In this document: in pieces, positions 17,949 to 27,403 of the stretch | Numbering within the stretch: position 1 is the stretch's first letter | Layout: every line of letters begins with the position of its first letter | Assembly: GCF_029433105.1 (NCBI RefSeq) | Contig: NZ_JARNTW010000004.1 | Location: forward strand, 352,680-416,679 | Direction: 5' to 3' | Origin: Runella sp. MFBS21 | GTDB lineage: Bacteria > Bacteroidota > Bacteroidia > Cytophagales > Spirosomataceae | Length of the DNA: 64,000 nt | Made by a program: the position numbers and the translations under genes | The notes under the pieces: model-generated | Told to the model about the DNA's origin: nothing | Seen by the model: the letters and a program-made list of their open reading frames with translations, nothing else | Databases searched by the model: none

Positions 17949-20153
17949 ATGAAGTATTTTATTTTACTTTTAGTGGTTTTGTGCAGCTTTGGTGGCTGGG
18001 CACAAAAAAAGTTAGAACCATTGGATGAATCAGAGCAATCCGGTACCACTTTAGCAAAACATTGGAAGTGGCACCGTGGCGACAATCCTGCTTGGGCAAA
18101 CCCCACCTTGGTTGATTCTACTTGGGAGGCTTTTTCGCCTACCACATCTATTCACAAATTGCTCTCACTTAGAGAGGCCCAAATCGCCTGGTTTAGGCGT
18201 CCTATCAAGATTACGCAGGCGCTGGTTAATAAGCCTTTAGCGCTGAGTATCGATCAAGTAGGAGCGTCGGAGATTTATATAGATGGCAAACTCCTGAAAA
18301 AGCTAGGAGTAGTCAGTATCGACTCCAAAAAAGAAGTGACACATTCGGTAGAGAGATTTATCCCTTTTAGCCTGCCCGATACCAATCTTCACGTGATTGC
18401 GGTGAGGTTTTCTTACACCAAATCTAACTTCTACTATCCTGGTACCAATCAAGATACGTTCGAGCTTAAGTTTGACCAAGTAAGCAATATTGGGGATATT
18501 GTGTACAACAGTGGTATACGTAAGTCAGAGATATTTTATTTGGCGATGGGGATTTTCTTGGTGTTTGCCGTTCTCCATTTTTCTTTTTACGCCTCTAATC
18601 GTGCCCGCAAGGTAAGCCTTAGCTTGGGTTTTACGATGTTGACTTTTGCCCTGGCGTTTTTGCTGGAGAATCTCGAACATCATCAATCAAACTCCTCTTT
18701 AAGACAAGTTTATCAACTTGTGGAGTTGATAGCATTCTATGCTGGATTTATACTGATTAATACATCGCTTTATTTGTACCTAAGCCAGCCTTTTAGGGTA
18801 TTTTTCTATCTTCAACTAGGGCTCATAGTAGGGAGTGTGATATGCTTAATATTTGGTTATGGGATGCCGATTGCCGTGGAAGTATGGCTTGCCCCTTTAC
18901 TGATTTTTGTGGATTTTATAAGGGTTAGTATCCTAGCCGACAGGCGTAGAGATCCCAATGCAAAAGTACCTATTTATTCACTAATAATAGGGGCTGCCTT
19001 TTTTGCATTGGCTATTATGATTGTGATAGCTGGTAGCATGATGGTCGATAATTATAACTACACCAAAAGCTCAGGTTTTCAAATGATAATGATCATAGCA
19101 ATCGTACTTTGGGTACTCATGTTTTTTAGTATTCCAGTCGGGTTGTCATTTTCATTGGTAAAGGAGTACTCTCGCACACATCAAGCACTACGCAAAAAAC
19201 TTCAAGAAGTAGAAAAACTCTCCGCCCAAAACCTTGCTCATGAGCAAGAAAAACAGCAAATGTTAGCGGCTCAAAACGAAATACTTGAACGACAAGTAGC
19301 AGAGCGTACCGCCGAACTACATGAGTCGTTGGAAGAGCTAAAAGCGGCGCAGGCACAATTGATACAGTCAGAAAAATTGGCTTCTTTGGGTGAACTGACA
19401 GCGGGGATTGCGCACGAAATTCAGAATCCTTTGAATTTTGTTAATAACTTCTCTGAGCTTAGTATAGAGCTGCTAGATGAGTTGCAGGAAGAAAAACGTA
19501 GAAGCACCCTTGCTATAGAAGAAGATTCTCTGGAAGAAGAAATTTTTGGTGACTTGGTGCAAAATTTGAGTAAAATCAGTCATCACGGCAAACGGGCAAG
19601 TAGTATTGTCAAAGGAATGCTCGAACACTCTCGGAATCATTCTGGCACCAAAGAAATGACCGATTTGAACAACTTGACTGATGAATATCTTCGACTGGCT
19701 TATCATGGAATGAGAGCCAAAGACAAAGCTTTTAATGCTGACTTTAAAGCTAATTTAGACCCTTTGATTCCCAAAATAGAAGTAGTAGGGCAAGATATAG
19801 GGCGGGTGATATTGAATCTAACCAACAACGCTTTTTATGCTGTACATCAGAAAGCCCTGCAAAATTTGCCTTCTTATAAGCCATTGGTTCAAGTATCTAC
19901 GCAGCTGGTGAGAGATTCGGACGAAGAGCAGTGGATAGAAGTTCGGGTCAAAGACAACGGGACGGGAATTCCTGACGCCGTAAAGAGTAAAATCTTCCAG
20001 CCATTCTTCACCACCAAACCTACCGGCCAAGGCACCGGGCTGGGCTTGAGCCTTGCCTATGATATTATAACCAAAGGGCATGGGGGAGAAATGACGGTAG
20101 AATCTCAAGCAGGAGAAGGTACTGAATTTATCTTTAGGTTACCAGTATCATAA
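17949..20153 (+). CDS. 7TMR-DISM-like histidine kinase, second of three tandem paralogues
   Basis: The protein has 734 residues: a signal peptide (ends near GGWAQ), a periplasmic jelly-roll-like domain (about 25-190, with [18 protein letters not shown] and [11 protein letters not shown]), about seven membrane helices (about 195-400), a coiled coil (410-465) and the kinase core. The H-box is [21 protein letters not shown] (His near 489), the N-box [10 protein letters not shown], and the G boxes DNGTGIP and [11 protein letters not shown]. The periplasmic domain resembles carbohydrate-binding jelly rolls of the 7TMR-DISM group, so a soluble ligand is likely. It starts 18 bp after the first kinase. 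The core is very close to its neighbours, indicating local duplication, while the sensors have diverged. Confidence 0.92.
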   Translation: MKYFILLLVVLCSFGGWAQKKLEPLDESEQSGTTLAKHWKWHRGDNPAWANPTLVDSTWEAFSPTTSIHKLLSLREAQIAWFRRPIKITQALVNKPLALSIDQVGASEIYIDGKLLKKLGVVSIDSKKEVTHSVERFIPFSLPDTNLHVIAVRFSYTKSNFYYPGTNQDTFELKFDQVSNIGDIVYNSGIRKSEIFYLAMGIFLVFAVLHFSFYASNRARKVSLSLGFTMLTFALAFLLENLEHHQSNSSLRQVYQLVELIAFYAGFILINTSLYLYLSQPFRVFFYLQLGLIVGSVICLIFGYGMPIAVEVWLAPLLIFVDFIRVSILADRRRDPNAKVPIYSLIIGAAFFALAIMIVIAGSMMVDNYNYTKSSGFQMIMIIAIVLWVLMFFSIPVGLSFSLVKEYSRTHQALRKKLQEVEKLSAQNLAHEQEKQQMLAAQNEILERQVAERTAELHESLEELKAAQAQLIQSEKLASLGELTAGIAHEIQNPLNFVNNFSELSIELLDELQEEKRRSTLAIEEDSLEEEIFGDLVQNLSKISHHGKRASSIVKGMLEHSRNHSGTKEMTDLNNLTDEYLRLAYHGMRAKDKAFNADFKANLDPLIPKIEVVGQDIGRVILNLTNNAFYAVHQKALQNLPSYKPLVQVSTQLVRDSDEEQWIEVRVKDNGTGIPDAVKSKIFQPFFTTKPTGQGTGLGLSLAYDIITKGHGGEMTVESQAGEGTEFIFRLPVS

Positions 20154-20185
20154 TGGACTAAAATACGCGAAAACAGCCTTCTACA

Positions 20186-22375
20186 ATGAAAAAATACGGT
20201 CTATTCATCGTTTTGCTTTTGTACGTCAGTCAGGTTTTGGGGCAGAGTATTATTAGTATTGACTCTATTCCATTGAAAGGATTAGTCCTTGAAAAAAACT
20301 GGCGATGGAGCGCAGGCGATAGTCCCGAATGGGCCAATCCCGAATTTGACGATAGCGCATGGAAAGAAGTGAATCCTACCCAAGACCTAGCCAATATTCC
20401 TAATCTTACTACCAAGGGAATAGGATGGTTTAGGGCTACTTTGGAGTTTTCGCCAGTGGTAGCGCAGCAGCTCAGTACCTTACAAATCAGTCAAAGCGTA
20501 GCTTCGGAGATATACATAAATGGACTTTTGGCGCGTAAAATCGGTGTGGTCAGCACTAATCCAGAGCAAGTGAAAGCAGTCAATTTGTTTAACCACTACA
20601 ACATTGGCTTGCCTTATTCTGTAAGTTATCCTTATGTTCAGATTTCAATTCGGGTGGCTTACGAACAAAACCCCTTTTACAATCGCGTAGGTTTCAACCA
20701 AAGCCACTGTTTTAAAGCTACCGTCGTTGCTACCGAACATGCCAGTACCATTAGCCGAGCCATACGTCAGCAGACTTATTACGGGTGGTTTCAAGTAGGG
20801 GTGTTTTTTATTCTTACCTTTCTGCATTTGTCGTTTTTCTCGCTTTATCGCACGCAGCGTGCCAATCTCTATTTTTCACTGACTACCTTGTGGTTGGGAA
20901 TTGCGTTTTTGTGTATACCGCTTACGTTAGATTATTTCGAAAACTTGACGGAGTATTTTCTGGCCGAATTTGTGCAGACAATTGCATTCCCTATTGCGTA
21001 CTTGTTTTTGATACGGGCTATATATGAAATCTATCATCAACCTACGGGAGTACTTTATTGGATGATAGTGGTGTTCGGTATATTGGTTGTTATTTCACTC
21101 TTCACCCCCTATTCGTTAGGATCGGTATGGGCTGAGCTAGGTACCGAACTCCTCATGACTGCCGAAGTAATCAGAGTCACGGCTTTGGCTTTGCGGCGGC
21201 ATTTGCCAGGCGCAAGGCTTATCATGATTGGGATGGGGGTGTCTTTGGTAATGTTTCTGTTTTTTTACGTAGATATTTTGCTCAAAAACTATGGGTTTAG
21301 CCCCATTATTGAGAGTGGATTGGGGGGCGTAATTACTTATCAAATTGCGGTATTGTGTGTGCCTTTGTCGATTTCGCTGTATTTGGCGATTAGTTTTTCT
21401 AAAACCAATAAAGAACTCATCGAAAAACTCCAAGAAAACAATGAACTCAGTAAGCAAAACCTGCGGCAAGAGCAAGAAAAACAACAGCTTTTGGCAGCTC
21501 AAAACGAAACTTTAGAGCGCCAAGTAAAAGAGCGAACGGCGCAGCTGGAGCAATCTTTAGAAGAACTAAAAGCGACTCAAAATCAGCTCATTCAGAAAGA
21601 AAAAATGGCAAGTTTAGGGGAGCTTACGGCTGGGATTGCGCACGAAATCCAGAATCCACTCAATTTTGTGAATAATTTCTCGGAGGTAAGCATGGAACTC
21701 GCCCAAGAACTCGCCGAGGAACTCGACCGCGACCCCATAGACAAAGAATTGCTGAAAGAATTGGCGGGTGATTTGACCCAAAACCAACAAAAAATTAACC
21801 ATCACGGAAAGCGTGCGAGTAGTATCGTGAAAGGAATGTTGGAGCACTCGCGCAACAATACCGGAGAGATGCAGCTTACAGACCTCAACGCGCTCGCCGA
21901 CGAGTACCTCCGCCTGAGCTATCATGGACTACGAGCCAAAGACAAAACCTTCAATGCAGATTTTAAGGGGGAGTTTGACGAGAAGCTACCCAAATTGAAA
22001 GTCATGCCACAAGAACTTGGGCGAGTACTACTGAATCTTCTCAACAATGCCTTCTATGCTGTTCATGAAAAAGAACGCCTAAGAATCCCTAATTATCAGC
22101 CTTTAGTGACAGTTTCGACGCATTATCGAGAAGATGATAAGCAGGGAGCTTGGGCCGAAATCAGAGTCAAAGACAACGGAACTGGGATTCCTGAAGCAAT
22201 AAGAACGAAGATTTTTCAACCCTTTTTTACCACTAAACCCACTGGCGAAGGTACGGGGTTGGGACTATCTTTGAGTTATGATATTGTTACAAAAGGTCAT
22301 GCTGGAACCTTCGTGATAGAAAGTGAAGAAGGAGAAGGCACCGAATTTTTTATTTCATTGCCTTATCGTGGATAA
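20186..22375 (+). CDS. 7TMR-DISM-like histidine kinase, third of three tandem paralogues
   Basis: The protein has 729 residues with the same order as the preceding gene: signal peptide (ends near QVLGQ), jelly-roll-like periplasmic domain (WRWSAGDSPEWANPEFDD, ASEIYINGLLA), about seven membrane helices, coiled coil and kinase core. The H-box is [21 protein letters not shown] (His near 486), the N-box NLLNNAFYAV, and the G boxes DNGTGIP and [11 protein letters not shown]. It begins 32 bp after the second kinase. The sensor domain is clearly homologous to that of the second kinase but differs widely in surface residues, so the two may read different ligands. No response regulator follows; the next gene encodes an oxygenase-like protein. 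Confidence 0.92.
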   Translation: MKKYGLFIVLLLYVSQVLGQSIISIDSIPLKGLVLEKNWRWSAGDSPEWANPEFDDSAWKEVNPTQDLANIPNLTTKGIGWFRATLEFSPVVAQQLSTLQISQSVASEIYINGLLARKIGVVSTNPEQVKAVNLFNHYNIGLPYSVSYPYVQISIRVAYEQNPFYNRVGFNQSHCFKATVVATEHASTISRAIRQQTYYGWFQVGVFFILTFLHLSFFSLYRTQRANLYFSLTTLWLGIAFLCIPLTLDYFENLTEYFLAEFVQTIAFPIAYLFLIRAIYEIYHQPTGVLYWMIVVFGILVVISLFTPYSLGSVWAELGTELLMTAEVIRVTALALRRHLPGARLIMIGMGVSLVMFLFFYVDILLKNYGFSPIIESGLGGVITYQIAVLCVPLSISLYLAISFSKTNKELIEKLQENNELSKQNLRQEQEKQQLLAAQNETLERQVKERTAQLEQSLEELKATQNQLIQKEKMASLGELTAGIAHEIQNPLNFVNNFSEVSMELAQELAEELDRDPIDKELLKELAGDLTQNQQKINHHGKRASSIVKGMLEHSRNNTGEMQLTDLNALADEYLRLSYHGLRAKDKTFNADFKGEFDEKLPKLKVMPQELGRVLLNLLNNAFYAVHEKERLRIPNYQPLVTVSTHYREDDKQGAWAEIRVKDNGTGIPEAIRTKIFQPFFTTKPTGEGTGLGLSLSYDIVTKGHAGTFVIESEEGEGTEFFISLPYRG

Positions 22376-22500
22376 AAATTTAAGAATAGTAATAATCTAG
22401 CAATAAATAAGTGCGTTTCTGAAGCCTTAATAGTGATTTTTAGTAATTTATTGTAGATTTACTACGACTAAACCAGAATCCCTACTAATCTCAATTTGTT

Positions 22501-23754
22501 ATGTTATTACTCTTCTTGGCATTGTTGGTGGGGGCATCAATAATTTTTGCCATATGGTATTATTTCATACTTAAAAAGGCTACTTCTAAAGCCGTTTTGA
22601 TTGCCCAAGCCCCACCCCAAAGTTGGTCTGACGAATTCTTGGAAAATAAACGCCTACATACTGATCTTGTTGCTGACGAAGTGGTCAAGAGTATCATGAA
22701 GCAAGGGGAGAAAAATCATGTCAACAGGTTGTTTGGGATGATTGTGAACGATAATGATACGCTTCCTGAGGAGCTTCCACACCAACTCAAAAAATACTTT
22801 GAAGATACGGCTCAACTTCCTCCTTGGGCTGATGAAGATATGATCAAACTCGGACAGCAAATTTATATTCGTCATGGAGTTTTGATTAGTTTGTTGTTGT
22901 CATTTAAGTCTCTTCCAGAATGTTATGCTTGTGCCAAGGGTGCAATGGTTCTTTTTCATACGGCTCGTCTCAATGAGCAGCATGGCTCAATGGATACTTA
23001 CTCACGCCGGATTGCCGAAACTGCCCAATTTGTCTTGTATGCCATGTCGCCAGGGGGCTTATCGCCTGAGGGACGGGGCATGCGAGCTATTCAAAAAGTA
23101 AGATTGATTCATGCCGTCATTCGATTTTATTTACATCAAAAAGATTGGGACGTGGCTCAGTTTGGAGAGCCTATCAACCAAGAAGATATGGCGGGGACAT
23201 TGATGTCATTTTCGGCTCTTGTCCTAGAAGGGCTTGAACTGATAAACGTCGAACTGACTACTACAGAAAAAGAGGCATACATTCATTGCTGGCGAGTGAT
23301 TGGGCATTTGATGGGTCTTGATGATGATTTGATTCCTATCAATGCTGCCGATGCATTGGCGCTCGGTCATCGGATTTTAGATCGCCAGATTGCTCCTAGC
23401 GAGCAAGGGAGATCTTTGATGGAGGCTTTGTTGAGATTTCAGGAAAAAACATCACCTGTAGCGATAGACGCTGATACTACCCAACAAATGATGCGATTTA
23501 TGATGGGGGATAAAATTGCAGATATGTTAGGAGTACCTCCCGCAGATAAACAATCAGTGGAGCAGCTAGCCAATAAGGTCCGTTTTTTTGTGGATGTAGA
23601 AGAGGTATTAGATCGTACTATACTGTTAGCGATATTGGTTCAAGCTGTCAGTAAAATCATGCTTCAACGAATGATAGACTTGATGGATAAAAACCAAATT
23701 ATCAATTTTTATATTCCAGAATCTTTGCAGCGAGATTGGGGAGTTTCTGCTTAA
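22501..23754 (+). CDS. MpaB/Lcp-type (DUF2236) haem oxygenase-like protein
   Basis: The 417-residue protein starts with one membrane helix (LLFLALLVGASIIFAIWYYF) and continues as an all-helical domain. The segment LPPWADEDMIKLGQQIYIRHG, the central RLIHAVIRFYL and HCWRVIGHLMGLDDDLIP are the signature of the ER-bound oxygenase MpaB / latex-clearing protein family. The His residues in these three segments are the candidate haem ligands and catalytic positions. Characterised members oxidatively cleave isoprenoid chains (rubber by Lcp, the farnesyl chain in mycophenolic acid by MpaB), so an isoprenoid substrate is plausible but unproven. It precedes a convergent HD gene and lies 0.8 kb before the terpene-cyclase-like operon. 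Confidence 0.85.
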   Translation: MLLLFLALLVGASIIFAIWYYFILKKATSKAVLIAQAPPQSWSDEFLENKRLHTDLVADEVVKSIMKQGEKNHVNRLFGMIVNDNDTLPEELPHQLKKYFEDTAQLPPWADEDMIKLGQQIYIRHGVLISLLLSFKSLPECYACAKGAMVLFHTARLNEQHGSMDTYSRRIAETAQFVLYAMSPGGLSPEGRGMRAIQKVRLIHAVIRFYLHQKDWDVAQFGEPINQEDMAGTLMSFSALVLEGLELINVELTTTEKEAYIHCWRVIGHLMGLDDDLIPINAADALALGHRILDRQIAPSEQGRSLMEALLRFQEKTSPVAIDADTTQQMMRFMMGDKIADMLGVPPADKQSVEQLANKVRFFVDVEEVLDRTILLAILVQAVSKIMLQRMIDLMDKNQIINFYIPESLQRDWGVSA

Positions 23755-23819
23755 ACAAATGCGCTAATTTGTAAACGAGCACAGTTGTTTAAGCTTGCTA
23801 AAAGTAAGAGTGAATGTGG

Positions 23820-24407
23820 CTAATAATGTTTAGTAATTTCACATAACTCGTCAAGATATTGTTGCTTTTTGGCTTTACGCCAATATTGAGCAGATGCAGT
23901 CCAGTACTGGTGAGACGACAAAAACTTGACCTGAATTTGGTTCCAAGTTTCGATGTTTGGTACCATCTCTCTTTCTCGAAGCTCTTCGTAAAGACTATGA
24001 GCGATAGGCCAAAAATCATCCCGGCCCAGATAGTCAAGGTCAGCATCTGCGATGATTTGTTCGAGATGAGTTAAGGGCGTCTGAGGAATTTTGGTAGCCA
24101 TAATCATCCCACAAATTTTTTCGATTTGTGGATTTGAATAACCAAATGAAGGCAAGGTGAGATTGGCGATTCGGCAGCTTTCCTCTTCATGACCTCTATA
24201 AGTAGTAATAAAACCTAAGTCATGATAAAAAGCAGCAGTTTTGAGCAAAATAAGTGGCTCTTCTTCTTCAATACCTTCGGACGAAGCAATCTTCAAAACC
24301 GCTTCAGCTACATCAATAGTGTGGTGATACCCATGATAGGTAAGTGTAGGAGAGAGGTTTTTTTTTAGTTTTTCGAGTATGTAATTTTCGACAGCTAGAA
24401 TATCCAT
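23820..24407 (-). CDS. HD-domain phosphohydrolase
   Basis: The protein has 195 residues and shows the HD metal-binding pattern: YHGYHHT (His25-29), FYHDLGF (His62-Asp63) and DADLDYLG (Asp near 119). The family removes phosphate from nucleotides or related compounds, and small members like this are often unassigned. It is convergent with the MpaB-like gene (65 bp between stops) and divergent from the terpene-cyclase-like operon (124 bp between starts), so it is transcribed alone. A link with the nearby adenylate cyclase, for example as a cNMP phosphodiesterase, cannot be supported from sequence, since HD domains of this size have many activities. Confidence 0.88.
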   Translation of the reverse strand: MDILAVENYILEKLKKNLSPTLTYHGYHHTIDVAEAVLKIASSEGIEEEEPLILLKTAAFYHDLGFITTYRGHEEESCRIANLTLPSFGYSNPQIEKICGMIMATKIPQTPLTHLEQIIADADLDYLGRDDFWPIAHSLYEELREREMVPNIETWNQIQVKFLSSHQYWTASAQYWRKAKKQQYLDELCEITKHY

Positions 24408-24531
24408 TTGGATAGATTAATTATGGTACAAATTTTAAGAAAAATTTGATATTACCAATCATAGTTTCAAAGTTGGCAATCAGAGGAGCACTGCAACTAA
24501 TCAAACGCACTTATGACCTAAACCTATACAG

Positions 24532-25218
24532 ATGAATACCATCAATTATTTTTTGGAACATGTACTCCACATCAATTTAGGGGATTATCCGCCTATTCAA
24601 GTTTTTTTTCTCACATTGGGTACCTTTTTTTGGATAGTTGTTTATAGAGATACCATCCTAAACATGAGACGGTATAAACTCGTTGAGATTCCCATGATTG
24701 TGGCTGCGTTGGATCTTTCTTGGGAGTTTTGTTGGGGGTTTTTACTCGAAAATGACTACGCTCCCTTTTTTAAATGGGCTTGTATAGTTTGGTTTTTTAT
24801 GGATGCCTACATCAATTACTATACTCTCAAACATGGCACCAAACTAGTCACTAATTCTTGGATTAAGAAAAATTATCTTCTGATTTATCTATTTATTCTG
24901 ATTGGTGGGGGTTTTATTACTTATTTTATGAGATATACACACCAAGATGATGGTATCGGCGCTATTTCAGCTTTCTTTATCAACCTCGTCATCTCTAGTA
25001 CCTATATTTATCAATTACTCACCTACCCTCACTACCGTTATCAAGAATTTAGTTATCGTATTGCATGGGCAAAGTTTCTCGGAACTGGGTTTATTGCGTT
25101 AGGTTGTGCCCTACATTACCCCGACAATCATTTTTTGCATACTATGTCGGGCATGGTTTTCATCATGGACATGGTGTATATTTATTTGTTTAAAACCTAC
25201 GTCCCAGAAAATCAATGA
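24532..25218 (+). CDS. Seven-helix membrane protein resembling PaxB-type terpene cyclases
   Basis: The 228-residue protein is almost entirely membrane helices (about seven). Two acidic sites match those I recall for fungal integral-membrane terpene cyclases of the PaxB/AtmB/Trt1 group: a Glu in helix 2 (ALDLSWEFCW, like NIAWExxY) and an Asp in the last helix (FIMDMVYIYLF, like LTVDGxYGxxYW). A further Asp lies in WFFMDAYINYYTLKHG. Length and helix number agree. Such enzymes protonate an epoxide or alkene and cyclise a prenyl chain in the membrane. The stop overlaps the next start by 4 bases (ATGA), so it is translationally coupled to the flavoprotein gene. It could instead be an unrelated small membrane protein; the assignment is from memory. 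Confidence 0.6.
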   Translation: MNTINYFLEHVLHINLGDYPPIQVFFLTLGTFFWIVVYRDTILNMRRYKLVEIPMIVAALDLSWEFCWGFLLENDYAPFFKWACIVWFFMDAYINYYTLKHGTKLVTNSWIKKNYLLIYLFILIGGGFITYFMRYTHQDDGIGAISAFFINLVISSTYIYQLLTYPHYRYQEFSYRIAWAKFLGTGFIALGCALHYPDNHFLHTMSGMVFIMDMVYIYLFKTYVPENQ

Positions 25219-27395
25219 AAAAGAAAAAAGTTGCCGTTGTTGGAGGAGGATTAGGTTCTCTATCAACGGTCTATCATCTCATGATGCAGCCTGAGGCTAA
25301 AGATTTGTACGAAATCACGGTGTATCAAGCAGGCTGGCGATTGGGAGGTAAAGGAGCAAGCGGTGTCAATCCAGAAATGGGATTTAGGGTAGAAGAGCAT
25401 GGGGTTCATTTTTGGTTTGGATTTTATGAAAATGCTTTTCGAATGATAAAAAATGTGTACGCAAAATTGGCACGTCCCAAAGATGCTCCATTGGCTACCT
25501 TCGAAGAAGCTTTTAAACCGCAGCCTAACGTTGACTTGTCTCAAAAAATCAACAATCAGTGGGTAGATTGGGTTTTGGATTTGCCCCCTATATCGGGTAC
25601 TTTGGGAGATGGAAAATTCCCAAACCCTGTGGAGTTAATATTTGAAATTATATTTCATAAACTTGCCGACGAATTTAAGGAAGGTATCGTAAAAGTAGAA
25701 TTAGGATTTTGGGATTCTATTATCAGTTTTTTTCGAAAACTATTTAAACAAAAAAGAGAGCATCCTCGCCTTCAAAACTCCTTGGATGGATATATTCAGA
25801 AAGTGGAGGAAGGTCTTCTTACTAAAACTTTTAGCCATGCCGTTGAAAAACATTTAAGAGTGATAGGGACGGTACTGAGCAATAAGCAAACGCATCATGC
25901 AGAGCATGTAGAGGCGCATATTGAGCATTTAGAATCAGTACACCACTGGATTTGGGATTCGATAGGGCATTTGATTGAAAAATTTCCTCATCTGTTGCGT
26001 ATTTGGTGCATTATTGACTTTGCCATTGTGGCTACCAAAGGCATCTTCAAAGATGGAGTAATAAAGATGGAGCACGGTAAAATGACCTTAGACTTCAGTG
26101 TGATTAATGATTATGACCTCAAAGAATGGCTGATTATACACGGGGCTGACAAACATTTTATTTATGAATTTCCCGCTATCAAATTGATGTACGATGGGCC
26201 ATTTGCTTTTTATAAAGGGGCTGTTTCGGCTCCCAACGTAGAAGCGGGGACTGCCCTCAACATCCTTTTTAGGTGGGTACTTACAAGCAAAGAAAATTTT
26301 ATATGGCGAATGCAGGCAGGAATGGGAGATACCATCTTTGCCCCTTTATATCTATGGCTCAAAAAAGAGTTTCCTGAAAATGTTCGCTTTCAGTTTTTTG
26401 AGAAAATTTCAAATCTGGTATTGTCAGAAGATAAAAGGTATGTAGCTGAAATTGAGGTAGAAAAGCAAGTGAAGTTGCAGGAAGGTTTAACCGAATACAA
26501 CCCTTTGATAGAGGTAAAAGGGCTACCAAGTTGGCCTTCTCGACCACTGTATGAGCAATTGGACCCATCACAAGCACAGATATTACAAAAGCAGAATATT
26601 GACCTAAGTAGCGATTGGACAGGCTGGAAAGGTGAAAAAATTATCAAAAAATGGGGTGAAGATTTTGACGAAGTGGTGATTGGAGCGTCGGTAGCATCGC
26701 TTCCGTATTTTTGTAGTGAGCTTATTGAAGCCAACAAAGCTTGGGCTAATATGCTTGATAAAGTGGGTACGGTACAAACGCAAGCGTTTCAGATTTGGCT
26801 CACCAAAAGCCCTGAACAACTGGGGGCGCATCCCCAAAAAGTGTTATCAACTTATGTAGAGCCACTTGATACTTTTGCAGAAATGAATCAAGTATTGAGT
26901 CGAGAGGTTTGGGAGGGTGCCTATGTTCCTAAGTATTTGTTTTATGTGTGTGGCGCATTTGCAGAGTCTGAATTGATACCTCCGTTGGATTTAAGTTATT
27001 TTCCTGAAAGTCAACGCCAAAAAGTTTATGACAGTATGAAGAGTTTTATTGAAAAAGACTTACGTCATATCCTACCCGGGGCTTTTGATGAAGCAGGACA
27101 ATTTGATTGGAATATTTTATTCGACCCCTACAATGGGATAGGAGAGGAGCGTCTTAGGAATCAGTATTGGAGGGTCAATATTGATTCCTCAGAGCGCTAT
27201 GTATATTCCTTAAAAGGCTCTTCTAAGCACCGTTTGCAGGCTCATGAAAGTGGCTTTACCAATGTAGTGCTTACAGGAGACTGGATTCAGAATGGCCTTA
27301 ATACTGGATTTGTAGAAGGAGCCGTGGTGTCAGGGATTTTGGCAGCGAGAGCCGTTTCAAAAAATGATACAATAGACCTATTTTTACCGTGGTAG
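25215..27395 (+). CDS. FAD-dependent oxidoreductase, carotenoid desaturase/amine oxidase-like
   Basis: The protein has 726 residues. The N-terminus has the Rossmann dinucleotide motif VAVVGGGLGSLS, and about residue 40 has the flavin motif GWRLGGKGAS of the carotenoid desaturase/monoamine oxidase superfamily. The C-terminal motif VLTGDWIQNGLNTGFVEGAVVSGILAA matches the FAD-binding end of phytoene and zeta-carotene desaturases. It is longer than typical desaturases (450-570 residues) because of a helical insert around 130-270. It probably oxidises or desaturates a lipid or isoprenoid. Its start overlaps the stop of the membrane terpene-cyclase-like gene by 4 bases, and the adenylate cyclase follows by 8 bp. 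The substrate is unknown. Confidence 0.87.
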   Translation: MKKKKVAVVGGGLGSLSTVYHLMMQPEAKDLYEITVYQAGWRLGGKGASGVNPEMGFRVEEHGVHFWFGFYENAFRMIKNVYAKLARPKDAPLATFEEAFKPQPNVDLSQKINNQWVDWVLDLPPISGTLGDGKFPNPVELIFEIIFHKLADEFKEGIVKVELGFWDSIISFFRKLFKQKREHPRLQNSLDGYIQKVEEGLLTKTFSHAVEKHLRVIGTVLSNKQTHHAEHVEAHIEHLESVHHWIWDSIGHLIEKFPHLLRIWCIIDFAIVATKGIFKDGVIKMEHGKMTLDFSVINDYDLKEWLIIHGADKHFIYEFPAIKLMYDGPFAFYKGAVSAPNVEAGTALNILFRWVLTSKENFIWRMQAGMGDTIFAPLYLWLKKEFPENVRFQFFEKISNLVLSEDKRYVAEIEVEKQVKLQEGLTEYNPLIEVKGLPSWPSRPLYEQLDPSQAQILQKQNIDLSSDWTGWKGEKIIKKWGEDFDEVVIGASVASLPYFCSELIEANKAWANMLDKVGTVQTQAFQIWLTKSPEQLGAHPQKVLSTYVEPLDTFAEMNQVLSREVWEGAYVPKYLFYVCGAFAESELIPPLDLSYFPESQRQKVYDSMKSFIEKDLRHILPGAFDEAGQFDWNILFDPYNGIGEERLRNQYWRVNIDSSERYVYSLKGSSKHRLQAHESGFTNVVLTGDWIQNGLNTGFVEGAVVSGILAARAVSKNDTIDLFLPW

Positions 27396-27403
27396 TCGGA
27401 GAT

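Noticed and set aside
23755..23819. Search for a terminator between the convergent oxygenase and HD genes
   Set aside because: No stem with an adjacent T-run was found in the 65 bases.
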